Assembly: GCA_964396555.1 (NCBI GenBank)
Contig: CAYNFX010000088.1
Span: forward strand, 1 to 7,652
DNA length: 7,652 nt
Direction of reading: 5' to 3'
Source of the DNA: Geofilum sp964396555
Lineage (GTDB): Bacteria; Bacteroidota; Bacteroidia; Bacteroidales; Marinilabiliaceae
Shown in pieces: positions 1 to 6,412 of the stretch. A program made the position numbers and the translations under genes. The notes under the pieces were generated by a model. That model made no database searches. It was not told the origin of the DNA and saw only the letters and a list, made by a program, of their open reading frames with translations. How positions within the stretch are numbered: the stretch's first letter is position 1; the number at the start of each line of letters is the position of its first letter.

Positions 1-13
1 GCTTTGGGTTAAT

Positions 14-47
14 TTTGCAAATTATTCGAATAAAAAAAGCATCTTTG
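14..47 (+). promoter_or_regulatory. Candidate Bacteroidota-type promoter for the PfkB kinase gene
   Basis: A TTTG at 14-17 acts as the -33 element. After 22 bases comes CATCTTTG at 40-47, a seven-of-eight match to the Bacteroidota -7 consensus TAnnTTTG. Transcription would begin around position 52. That falls inside the most upstream ATG (position 50) and favours the ATG at 74 as the real translation start. The match is by eye; the spacing is at the long end of the accepted range. Confidence 0.45.
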
Positions 48-73
48 CAATGCAAAAATTTCCGATCAATAAT

Positions 74-1057
74 ATGGCAAAAGTACTGGGAATGGGCAAT
101 GCCCTGGTAGATATCCTTTTAAGACTTGAGAGTGATGCTGTACTGGAGAGGCTTGAGATGCCCCGCGGTAGCATGCAGTTGGTAGATAAACATACTGCAG
201 AGAAGGTAATGATGGCAACGGGCCACAATGGTGCTACAAAGGCTTCAGGCGGTTCTGCTGCAAATACAATCCACGGCCTTGCTAACCTTGGAATCAAAAC
301 TGGTTTTCTGGGTAAGATTGGACGTGACGAACTGGGCAACTTTTTCAAGAATGATCTGCTCCGCAAAGGGATAGATCCCATACTCCTTGAAAGCGAAACC
401 GAATCAGGAAGAGCCATTGCACTGATATCACCCGATTCGGAACGTACTTTTGCAACATACCTGGGAGCAGCAGTCGAGATGAGGGCAGACGATATCCCCA
501 ACGAGATATTGAAAAACTACAGTTACCTGCATATAGAGGGCTATCTTGTACAAAACCAGGATCTGATCAGGGAGGGACTAAGAAGGGCAAAGCAGTGCGG
601 TCTGAAAGTATCGCTCGATCTTGCAAGTTTCAATGTTGTTGAGGAAAACCTGGAATTTTTGCGTGAGAACGTAGCTTGCTACGTCGATATCCTTTTTGCA
701 AACGAAGAAGAGGCCCGTGCTTTCAGCGGAGGTCTTGAAGGAGAAGAAGCCCTTGAATGGATGAGCCAAATGTGCGAAACCGTGGTACTGAAGCAGGGAG
801 CAAAGGGATCACTTATCAAGCACCTTGACCAAAAAGTAAGCGTAGGCTCCGTGACATGCAACCCTATCGATACAACAGGCGCCGGAGACCTATATGCAGC
901 AGGTTTTCTATTCGGTCTAATAAGGTCTCTGCCGGTTCACAAATGCGGTGAAATAGGAGCTCTATTATCTGCAAGGGTAATCGAGGTTATTGGCCCCAAA
1001 ATGGACGAGGAAAGATGGAACGCCATACGTGTTGAACTTCAGGTAATAGTAGAGTAA
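74..1057 (+). CDS. PfkB-family carbohydrate/nucleoside kinase, adenosine-kinase-like
   Basis: A cytoplasmic small-molecule kinase of the ribokinase (PfkB) superfamily, which transfers the gamma phosphate of ATP to a sugar or nucleoside hydroxyl. From the ATG at 74 it is 327 residues, normal for the family. The N-terminal GNALVDI (residues 8-14) supplies the usual substrate-binding Asp13. The glycine-rich signature ASGGSAANT lies at 57-65, NEEEA at 210-214, and the second signature DTTGAGD at 266-272, where Asp272 is the expected catalytic base. All key residues are present and the frame is intact. Bacteroidota homologues are usually labelled adenosine kinase (nucleotide salvage, adenosine to AMP), but sequence reading alone cannot separate this from other PfkB substrates. 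An in-frame ATG at 50 would add eight residues; I prefer 74 because family members begin near KVLGMGNALVD and the likely transcription start lies near 52. It appears monocistronic, ending just before a terminator. Confidence 0.93.
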   Translation: MAKVLGMGNALVDILLRLESDAVLERLEMPRGSMQLVDKHTAEKVMMATGHNGATKASGGSAANTIHGLANLGIKTGFLGKIGRDELGNFFKNDLLRKGIDPILLESETESGRAIALISPDSERTFATYLGAAVEMRADDIPNEILKNYSYLHIEGYLVQNQDLIREGLRRAKQCGLKVSLDLASFNVVEENLEFLRENVACYVDILFANEEEARAFSGGLEGEEALEWMSQMCETVVLKQGAKGSLIKHLDQKVSVGSVTCNPIDTTGAGDLYAAGFLFGLIRSLPVHKCGEIGALLSARVIEVIGPKMDEERWNAIRVELQVIVE

Positions 1058-1102
1058 ACTCTGGAAACAATAACCCCGGAAAAGTCACAAGCGGGAAAAC
1101 AT

Positions 1103-1146
1103 AAAAAGGCCTTGTCAGACAATCAGTCCGGCAGGCCTTATTTTTT
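1103..1146. terminator. Bidirectional intrinsic terminator between convergent genes
   Basis: A stem pairs AAGGCCT (1106-1112) with AGGCCTT (1133-1139). A bulged T at 1113 allows further pairing of G1114 with C1132 and C1116 with G1130. An A-run precedes the left arm and TTTTTT (1141-1146) follows the right arm. The hairpin therefore has a U-tract for the rightward kinase transcript and, less perfectly, one for the leftward glycosyltransferase transcript. It overlaps the glycosyltransferase stop codon (1138-1140). Confidence 0.75.
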
Positions 1147-2025
1147 GCTTTGCCGCCAGGCAAGGCAAAATAGTCCCAGCTTATATACGTCAAGAAGAAA
1201 CAGAGAGGGGCAGCAACCCGTCAAAGCCATGTAAATAGGAACTCTGAGCATATTAAACAACGCCGCAAAAGGCCCTGCAAGACCAAGCTTTTTTATTCTA
1301 CTGAAGGCACAAAGAACTCTGAAGGGACTAATGTCATATCCCTGCTCCCAAAAATACAGCAGGTTGCCAGTGCTCTCCTTGATCTTTCTCAAATAAACAT
1401 CAGCTGAATCTAGTCCGATGTGAATAACCGGATTCTCTATGTGAGTTATTTCAAGTCCGTGTGTGCTCAGGTTATAACCAAACAAGGTATCCTCGTGACC
1501 ATAATTGCTAAGGTCGTTGTTGAAACAGTGATCACCAAATAGAGATCTGTCTATCAAAAAGTTTGATGAAAGGAAAGAAACATAAGGCTTTGAACGTCGC
1601 TCCTCCAGAGAACGCTGCTCACGTCTTACCCCCACCTTCCACCTCAGCCTTAGCTTTCTATCCTGTGGCCGAGGAGGGTAAACCAGACCTCCAACCACGA
1701 CACAGTTATCAGCGCAATACCTCAGATACCGTTTAAGAAAACCTTCCGGTACAATACAGTCACTGTCAACAAACAGAAGATAGGCCCCCGTGGCAAGCTC
1801 AGCAAGCCTGTTGCGTGCAGCAGCTCTGCCAGCATTCTCTTGCTCATAATACCTTACTCCCTGCATACTCTTCAAAAAAGCATTCTTCTCTCTAAACTCC
1901 GGATCGGATCCATCGTCAAGGAAAATTATCTCTACAGGCCCCTCAAGCGCAGCAACTTGAGCCACTAAGGACTCAGCCTGCATAAGAGCAGAAGTATTAT
2001 ATACAGGTATGCAAACAGTAAGCAT
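1138..2025 (-). CDS. Family 2 glycosyltransferase with galactosyltransferase-type C-terminal domain
   Basis: A 295-residue GT-A fold enzyme that would transfer a sugar from a nucleotide-sugar donor to a growing glycan at the cytoplasmic face of the membrane. TVCIPVYN (3-10) opens the Rossmann-like domain, LDDGS (36-40) binds the nucleotide, and NAGRAAARN (64-72) follows. VDSD (86-89) is the metal-binding DxD motif. SSNFLIDRSLF (153-163) and YGHEDTLFG (175-183) resemble the C-terminal acceptor/galactosyltransferase region, and the ED pair at 178-179 is the likely catalytic site. Residues about 247-288 are hydrophobic or amphipathic and may anchor the protein to the membrane. The start ATG (2025-2023) sits directly before the first beta strand; an AGAGGA about 13 bases upstream is too distant to be a firm ribosome site. 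The gene stands alone, behind the yceI terminator and convergent with the kinase. Donor and acceptor cannot be read from sequence. Confidence 0.9.
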   Translation of the reverse strand: MLTVCIPVYNTSALMQAESLVAQVAALEGPVEIIFLDDGSDPEFREKNAFLKSMQGVRYYEQENAGRAAARNRLAELATGAYLLFVDSDCIVPEGFLKRYLRYCADNCVVVGGLVYPPRPQDRKLRLRWKVGVRREQRSLEERRSKPYVSFLSSNFLIDRSLFGDHCFNNDLSNYGHEDTLFGYNLSTHGLEITHIENPVIHIGLDSADVYLRKIKESTGNLLYFWEQGYDISPFRVLCAFSRIKKLGLAGPFAALFNMLRVPIYMALTGCCPSLFLLDVYKLGLFCLAWRQSKK

Positions 2026-2150
2026 AATAACACATTATTCCTCTACCGAAGTTAATTACTTTATTTTTGATCCTACAGCCTGTTTACCTATCTGTTACAA
2101 ATCAGACAAAAAAAGAAGGTCGTAATGAGATACCAGTTCAGCCCTAATAG
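2026..2150. other. Intergenic leader of the family 2 glycosyltransferase, no clear signal
   Basis: This AT-rich stretch lies between the yceI terminator and the leftward glycosyltransferase start. It should hold that gene's promoter, because the terminator at 2151-2181 separates it from the upstream gene. I found no good leftward TAnnTTTG element here. A perfect TAnnTTTG at 2062-2069 points the other way and has no suitable -33 partner or gene in reach. Confidence 0.4.
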
Positions 2151-2181
2151 AATAAAAAACGGGTGCCCCTTGAGGCACCCG
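2151..2181 (-). terminator. Intrinsic terminator downstream of the yceI-family gene
   Basis: A perfect eight-base-pair GC-rich stem pairs CGGGTGCC (2160-2167) with GGCACCCG (2174-2181) around a six-base loop. Read leftward, the stem is followed at once by TTTTTTATT (2159-2151 on the minus strand). This is a textbook terminator, about 30 bases after the stop codon at 2210-2212. Confidence 0.92.
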
Positions 2182-2209
2182 CACTTGACATTAATGAAGA
2201 AGTAAGTAA

Positions 2210-2785
2210 TTATTTAAGGACGATCTTAAAGTCCAGTGTAAATTCATCATAAATCATATTGTCGCCAAGACTTGCGAAAAACTTTCCCGAACCGTACTTA
2301 ACATCGTACAGAGTACGATCAACAACGATCGTGCCGGTAAACACCTGAGTACCTTCGCCTTTCTTTTCCCTTACAGCATCAAATGAAATCGGGTGTGTTG
2401 CTCCCTTGATAGTTAGCTTTCCGGTGATAGAATAAGTCTCACCTGATTTAGTTGCCTTTTCAACTACAAGATTTGCCTTGGGAAAACTCTCAACGCTAAA
2501 GAAATCATCTGACTTAAGGTGACCAACCAACATTCCATTAGTCTTTTCATCCTTAATATCTTCAACTGTAAGGCTTGTCATATCCACAACAAAGTTGCCC
2601 CCTTTAATATTCTCACCGGCAAGTTCCAGCTTGCCTGAGTCAAACTTAAGATAACCGTTGTGCTGACCTGTTACTTTCTTGCCTACCCAGCCTAGTGTGC
2701 TATTGCTGGTGTCAAGGCTCAAAGTCTGCGCTGATACTGCAACTGCAACAAATACAAATGATATAAATAATGCTGTCTTTTTCAT
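2210..2785 (-). CDS. YceI-family secreted lipid-binding-like protein
   Basis: A 191-residue secreted protein of the YceI family, whose members form a lipocalin-like beta barrel that binds long isoprenoid or lipid molecules in the periplasm. Residues 1-19 form a signal peptide: two lysines, a hydrophobic core, then VSA with probable cleavage before Gln20. There is no lipobox cysteine, so it should be soluble. Family hallmarks are visible: LGWVGKKVTGQHNGYLKF (31-48), HLKSDDFFSVESFPKANL (89-106), and GKLTIKGATHPISF (122-135). The length matches the family. It has its own terminator and is divergent from the YfhO gene, so it is probably monocistronic. In Bacteroidota these proteins are common and mostly uncharacterised; stress or isoprenoid-quinone roles are suggested for relatives but not shown here. 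The start ATG at 2785-2783 is fixed by the signal peptide. Confidence 0.95.
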   Translation of the reverse strand: MKKTALFISFVFVAVAVSAQTLSLDTSNSTLGWVGKKVTGQHNGYLKFDSGKLELAGENIKGGNFVVDMTSLTVEDIKDEKTNGMLVGHLKSDDFFSVESFPKANLVVEKATKSGETYSITGKLTIKGATHPISFDAVREKKGEGTQVFTGTIVVDRTLYDVKYGSGKFFASLGDNMIYDEFTLDFKIVLK

Positions 2786-2853
2786 ATTATAGTTTTTAGT
2801 GATTCTATTTAGGATATAAACGTCCGTTTTAAAATTTTGTTTATTGAAATTTA

Positions 2854-2882
2854 CAAAAACAACTTCCCTGGGTCAAGACAAA
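2854..2882 (-). promoter_or_regulatory. Candidate Bacteroidota-type promoter for the yceI-family gene
   Basis: On the minus strand TTTG (2882-2879) is followed after 17 bases by TGTTTTTG (2861-2854), a seven-of-eight match to TAnnTTTG. Transcription would start near 2849 and leave a leader of about 60 bases. The match is imperfect and the spacing is at the short end, so the call is tentative. Confidence 0.35.
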
Positions 2883-2893
2883 ATTCCTACTTC

Positions 2894-2926
2894 TCTGCTC
2901 GATATCCTTTATTATTCATATTTTTG
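2894..2926 (+). promoter_or_regulatory. Bacteroidota-type promoter for the YfhO-family gene
   Basis: TATTTTTG at 2919-2926 matches the -7 consensus TAnnTTTG perfectly. TCTG at 2894-2897, 21 bases upstream, is a three-of-four -33 element. Transcription would start near 2931, leaving a leader of roughly 20 bases before the ATG at 2950. Such short leaders without a Shine-Dalgarno sequence are common in this phylum. Confidence 0.6.
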
Positions 2927-2949
2927 AAACAACTCAAAAAAATTTCAGG

Positions 2950-5517
2950 ATGAATAGCTTTAAGAGATTTCTTCCCTACTTAGGAATAATACTTGGATTT
3001 GTGCTACTCTCTGGCCTATACTTCTGGCCTGTTGTTATGGAAAACAAAGTCCTTCCCCAGATGGACAACACCCATGCCATAGGGATGGCTCAGGAACTTT
3101 TTCAACTTGAACAACAAACTGGAGAAAAGGCTCAATGGACCAACTCAATGTTTGGTGGCATGCCGGCCTACCAGATAAAAAGCGATTCATCAGCAAATCT
3201 CTTCAACTACATCAATAAAGCGACATCTCTGGGTCTCCCCTATCACAATATTGCTATTCTGTTCTTGTACCTTGCCGGTTTCTTTGTTCTTGCCCGCAGC
3301 ATGGGCTTCAGTCTGGGACTGAGTTTTCTTGGAAGTGTCGCCTTTGCCTTTGGTTCCTACAATCTTATTATCATTATTGCCGGGCACATCACCAAAGCCT
3401 ATGCAATTGCACTTATGGCACCGGTGATAGGAGGAATACTTTATACCTATAATCGAAATAAGTGGGGAGGGGCATTATTTACAGCAATTGCACTGGGTGC
3501 AGAAATCGCATACAACCATGTTCAGATAACCTATTATCTGGCTCTTCTTACCCTTGTACTTGTTATCGACAAGTTGGTCAGAGCAATCAAGGCGGGAGCC
3601 CTGAATGACTTTGTCCACCGGACTGCCTTACTTGGAGTAGCTGCGGTATTGGCTCTGCTGCCAAATATCAGCAACCTGTGGACTACTTATGAATATGGAA
3701 AGGAAAGTATCAGAGGAAAAGCCATCCTGACAGAGGAAGAGGCATCCGAGCCCCATAAGGGGCTGGACCCGGATTATGTCTTTGCATGGTCATACGGAAA
3801 GGCTGAGACTCTAACCCTTATGATACCCAATTTCAATGGTGGAGGATCAAAACCTATCGGTGCAAATCCGGACCTTGCCAAAGGTCTACAACAAAGGGTT
3901 AACGATTATTTGTTAAGCAATGGTATCAACTACGGCCAACAACAACCTCATCTTGTAAACCAACTTTCAGGCGAAATTCTTCAACAATCCCAGTACTGGG
4001 GAAGCAAGCCCTTTACTGAAGGCCCGGTCTATGCTGGGGCCATTATGTGCTTCCTTTTCGTGCTAGCCTTATTCTTTTACAAAGGCAATGAAAAATGGTG
4101 GTTACTTGCTGGTACGATTTTTTCAGTAGTTCTAGCCTGGGGTCACAACTTCGAGTGGTTCAATATGCTTATGCTAAAGTATTTCCCACTTTACAACAAG
4201 TTTAGAACCGTTGAGATGACACTGGTAGTCGCATCACTGTGTATACCAGTACTTGGGCTCCTAGGTTTAAAGACTGTTATAGAGAATCCTGACATAATAA
4301 AACAAAATACAGGTAAGTTTCTGGCTGCTCTTGGCCTGACAGGTGGTGTAAGCTCATTCTTCTGGCTCTTCCCGGAAACCTTAAGCCTTGTAAGTGTTTT
4401 TGAACTACAATCAATAAATGCAGGAAAAGCAGCTCAGCCAGACCAGGCTGTAATCTACGACCTGATCCTTCAGGAGTTGAAATATGCAAGGGCCTTACTG
4501 CTAAAGGCTGATGCCTTCAGATCTTTGGTTCTGATCTTCCTTGCAAGCGCGTCTATCTGGCTTTATGCAAAAAAGACAATTAGCCTGAAATACCTTATAC
4601 CCGGACTGATTATCCTTGTTGGACTTGATATGTGGGGAATAGATCGCAGATACATCCACAAGGACTCATTTATTTCAGAACGTCAGGCCAACAGTCAGTT
4701 TAATCCGACACAGGCAGACCTAAGAATAAAAGCTGACAGCGACCTGCAATTCAGGGTATTCTCAATCGACAGAAATGCTTTTAATGAAGTCCATACAAGC
4801 TATTTTCATAAGTCATTGGGAGGTTACCATGGAGCAAAGCTAAGACGTTATCAGGACCTGATTGATTATTATCTTACAAACGATCTTCAAATGCTTAGGG
4901 TAGCAGCAAATGACTCTAGTTCGGTAACTGCCATTCAGGAAGTGCTTTCCAGAATGCCTGCAATCAATATGCTAAATACAAAGTATATTATTTATGACGG
5001 TGATAGCGACCCTGTTGAGAATCCTTATGCAATGGGCCATGCCTGGTTTGTCAACAATGTGCGCATGGTTTCATCAGCCATGGACGAACTGCTTGGCATA
5101 TCTGAAGTTGACCTATCTAATACAGCTGTAATACATGAAGAATTTGCAGAAATACTAGGGAAGGAAACCATAGGAGCCGAAGCAGGAACCATAGAACTTA
5201 TCTCTTACCATCCTGACAAACTGATCTACAAAGCAAATACAGCTTCTCCCCAACTGACTGTGTTTAGCGAGGTATATTATAGTAGAGGTTGGAAGGTCTA
5301 TGTTAATGATGTGGAAACCCCAATTATAAGGGCCAACTATATACTGAGAGCTATTTTTATTCCTGCAGGAGAAAGCACCGTGGAATTCCGCTTTGAACCA
5401 ACATCCTACAAATGTGGAAAGCTTATCTCAATTGCCGGTTCAGCACTGCTTCTAAGTCTTTTGATTTATGGAATTGTAATTGCAGTAAAAAGAAAAAGGA
5501 ATATTACTAGATCCTGA
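2950..5517 (+). CDS. YfhO-family polytopic membrane protein (GT-C-like)
   Basis: An 855-residue integral membrane protein of the YfhO family. Bacillus YfhO is needed for glycosylation of lipoteichoic acid together with a lipid-linked sugar synthase and a flippase; the Bacteroidota versions are largely unstudied. I count about 13 likely membrane segments: one at 8-28, a cluster from 100 to 240, four between 362 and 474, two at 523-563, and one near the C-terminus (826-846). The first loop carries PQMDNTHAIG (36-45) and FGGMPAYQI (68-76); an acidic residue in this loop is the usual catalytic feature of GT-C enzymes, so Asp39 is the candidate. NHVQITYY (189-196) and YFPLYNKFRTVEM (411-423) are further conserved-looking blocks. 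Residues about 565-820 form a soluble extracytoplasmic domain with GGYHGAKLRRYQ (624-635) and SRGWKVYVND (778-787). It is divergent from yceI and convergent with the glycosyltransferase pair. Its substrate is unknown. Confidence 0.92.
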   Translation: MNSFKRFLPYLGIILGFVLLSGLYFWPVVMENKVLPQMDNTHAIGMAQELFQLEQQTGEKAQWTNSMFGGMPAYQIKSDSSANLFNYINKATSLGLPYHNIAILFLYLAGFFVLARSMGFSLGLSFLGSVAFAFGSYNLIIIIAGHITKAYAIALMAPVIGGILYTYNRNKWGGALFTAIALGAEIAYNHVQITYYLALLTLVLVIDKLVRAIKAGALNDFVHRTALLGVAAVLALLPNISNLWTTYEYGKESIRGKAILTEEEASEPHKGLDPDYVFAWSYGKAETLTLMIPNFNGGGSKPIGANPDLAKGLQQRVNDYLLSNGINYGQQQPHLVNQLSGEILQQSQYWGSKPFTEGPVYAGAIMCFLFVLALFFYKGNEKWWLLAGTIFSVVLAWGHNFEWFNMLMLKYFPLYNKFRTVEMTLVVASLCIPVLGLLGLKTVIENPDIIKQNTGKFLAALGLTGGVSSFFWLFPETLSLVSVFELQSINAGKAAQPDQAVIYDLILQELKYARALLLKADAFRSLVLIFLASASIWLYAKKTISLKYLIPGLIILVGLDMWGIDRRYIHKDSFISERQANSQFNPTQADLRIKADSDLQFRVFSIDRNAFNEVHTSYFHKSLGGYHGAKLRRYQDLIDYYLTNDLQMLRVAANDSSSVTAIQEVLSRMPAINMLNTKYIIYDGDSDPVENPYAMGHAWFVNNVRMVSSAMDELLGISEVDLSNTAVIHEEFAEILGKETIGAEAGTIELISYHPDKLIYKANTASPQLTVFSEVYYSRGWKVYVNDVETPIIRANYILRAIFIPAGESTVEFRFEPTSYKCGKLISIAGSALLLSLLIYGIVIAVKRKRNITRS

Positions 5518-5653
5518 AAAAATAACGCACTCACAAAACGACCGGGGAGATACAGTAATTGTCGGATTTTCTGAGACCTGGGACGCAAAGAGCAAAAAGG
5601 CTGCCTCAACTGAGCTATTGGCCGGAACAAGTGCATCCACCATTTGCAGCAAT
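5518..5653. other. Convergent intergenic region with no recognised terminator
   Basis: These 136 bases separate the stop codons of the rightward YfhO gene and the leftward glycosyltransferase. I looked for GC-rich hairpins followed by T-runs on either strand and found only weak short stems, such as CCG/CGG around 5541-5566. Both strands carry open frames across it, but neither has a convincing start or recognisable protein family. Confidence 0.5.
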
Positions 5654-6412
5654 CTAGAATCGCTTATGCCTGATAAGGAAAAACAGAAATTTTACTCCTA
5701 TCGGAATATGGTTAAGCAGAGTCGCCAAAAGGCCATAATTCTTAACCATTATCGAAAATCTCTCCTTTAGGCCTGGCACGATATTACTTTTTGTAAGTCC
5801 CCCATCAAGAAAGCGGGAAAAAACAGCTTGCCCATTTACTATCTTCTCTGACTTCCTAAGGGCCTTCAGCACCCAGTCAAAATCTGCTGAAAATCGATAT
5901 TGGAGGTCATAGTGCTCAGCAATTCTTCGAGCTACTATAACGCTCTGGTGGCTTACAAGCATACCCATTCTAAAATCACGCCATGATAGATTCTCTGGAG
6001 GTGTAAGGCGTCTGCGACCTACCTCCTTTCCATTGTTATCAACTATAATAGTATCTCCATAATAGATATCTGCAGACTCTTCTATCCCGAAAATCCTGTT
6101 TAAAAGTTCAGGCTCAGCAACCTCATCACCGGAATTAACAAACCATAGGTAATCTCCTGTTGCAAGGTCCAGTCCCTTGTTCATCGCATCATAAAGTCCC
6201 TTGTCTGGTTCACTGATTACCATGCTTACTACATCCTTAAATTTTTCAATGATATCCAGGGTACCGTCCTTACTTGCGCCATCAACAACTATATACTCAA
6301 GATTGGGATAATTTAAAGTTTTTACACTAAGGATGGTCCTTTCTAGTGTAGCCTCCCCATTGTAAACGACAGTTATAATGCTTACCCGTGGAAATAAATC
6401 AGGCATTCTCAT
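5654..6412 (-). CDS. Family 2 glycosyltransferase, WcaE/WfgS-like
   Basis: A 252-residue GT-A glycosyltransferase of the subgroup that includes the colanic acid enzyme WcaE, expected to add one sugar to a polysaccharide repeat unit on the cytoplasmic side. Counting from the ATG at 6412, VSIITVVYNG (10-19) starts the fold, VVDGASKDGT (42-51) holds the nucleotide-binding Asp44, and EPDKGLYDAMNKG (68-80) is typical of the subgroup. The DxD position reads NSGDE (93-97), the usual variant in this branch rather than a defect. VSHQS (153-157) and FSADFDWVLK (174-183) lie in the acceptor/catalytic half. The C-terminus is hydrophobic then basic, suggesting peripheral membrane contact. The frame is open to 6463, but that start would overlap the preceding gene by 65 bases and add 17 residues outside the domain. 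ATGs at 6412 or 6406 overlap its stop (6401-6399) by only a few bases and imply translational coupling. No Shine-Dalgarno is evident. Confidence 0.9.
   Translation of the reverse strand: MRMPDLFPRVSIITVVYNGEATLERTILSVKTLNYPNLEYIVVDGASKDGTLDIIEKFKDVVSMVISEPDKGLYDAMNKGLDLATGDYLWFVNSGDEVAEPELLNRIFGIEESADIYYGDTIIVDNNGKEVGRRRLTPPENLSWRDFRMGMLVSHQSVIVARRIAEHYDLQYRFSADFDWVLKALRKSEKIVNGQAVFSRFLDGGLTKSNIVPGLKERFSIMVKNYGLLATLLNHIPIGVKFLFFLIRHKRF

Noticed and set aside
22..1193. Leftward open frames opposite the PfkB kinase
   Set aside because: They lie antisense to a complete kinase with both PfkB signatures and resemble no known protein.
1138..2025. CsbB-type lipid-sugar synthase as a partner for YfhO
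   Set aside because: CsbB-type enzymes carry two clear C-terminal membrane helices and a DPM1-like core. This protein instead has a galactosyltransferase-like C-terminal region and is separated from the YfhO gene by yceI.
2062..2069. Perfect rightward TAnnTTTG element (TATTTTTG)
   Set aside because: There is no TTTG-like -33 element 17-23 bases upstream and no rightward gene for almost 900 bases. In AT-rich DNA an eight-base match with four fixed T/G positions is likely by chance.
5452..5652. Possible small leftward gene directly after the WcaE-like glycosyltransferase (starting MVDALVPANSS from the ATG at 5643)
   Set aside because: It overlaps the 3' end of the YfhO gene antisense for more than 60 bases, has no recognisable domain, and its second half is simply the reverse reading of YfhO codons. 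It is mentioned only as an open frame in the intergenic finding.
5654..6412. Loss of the DxD metal-binding motif in the second GT2 (NSGDE instead)
   Set aside because: The NSGD form is the normal variant of the WcaE/WfgS branch of family 2, so it is not evidence of an inactive enzyme.
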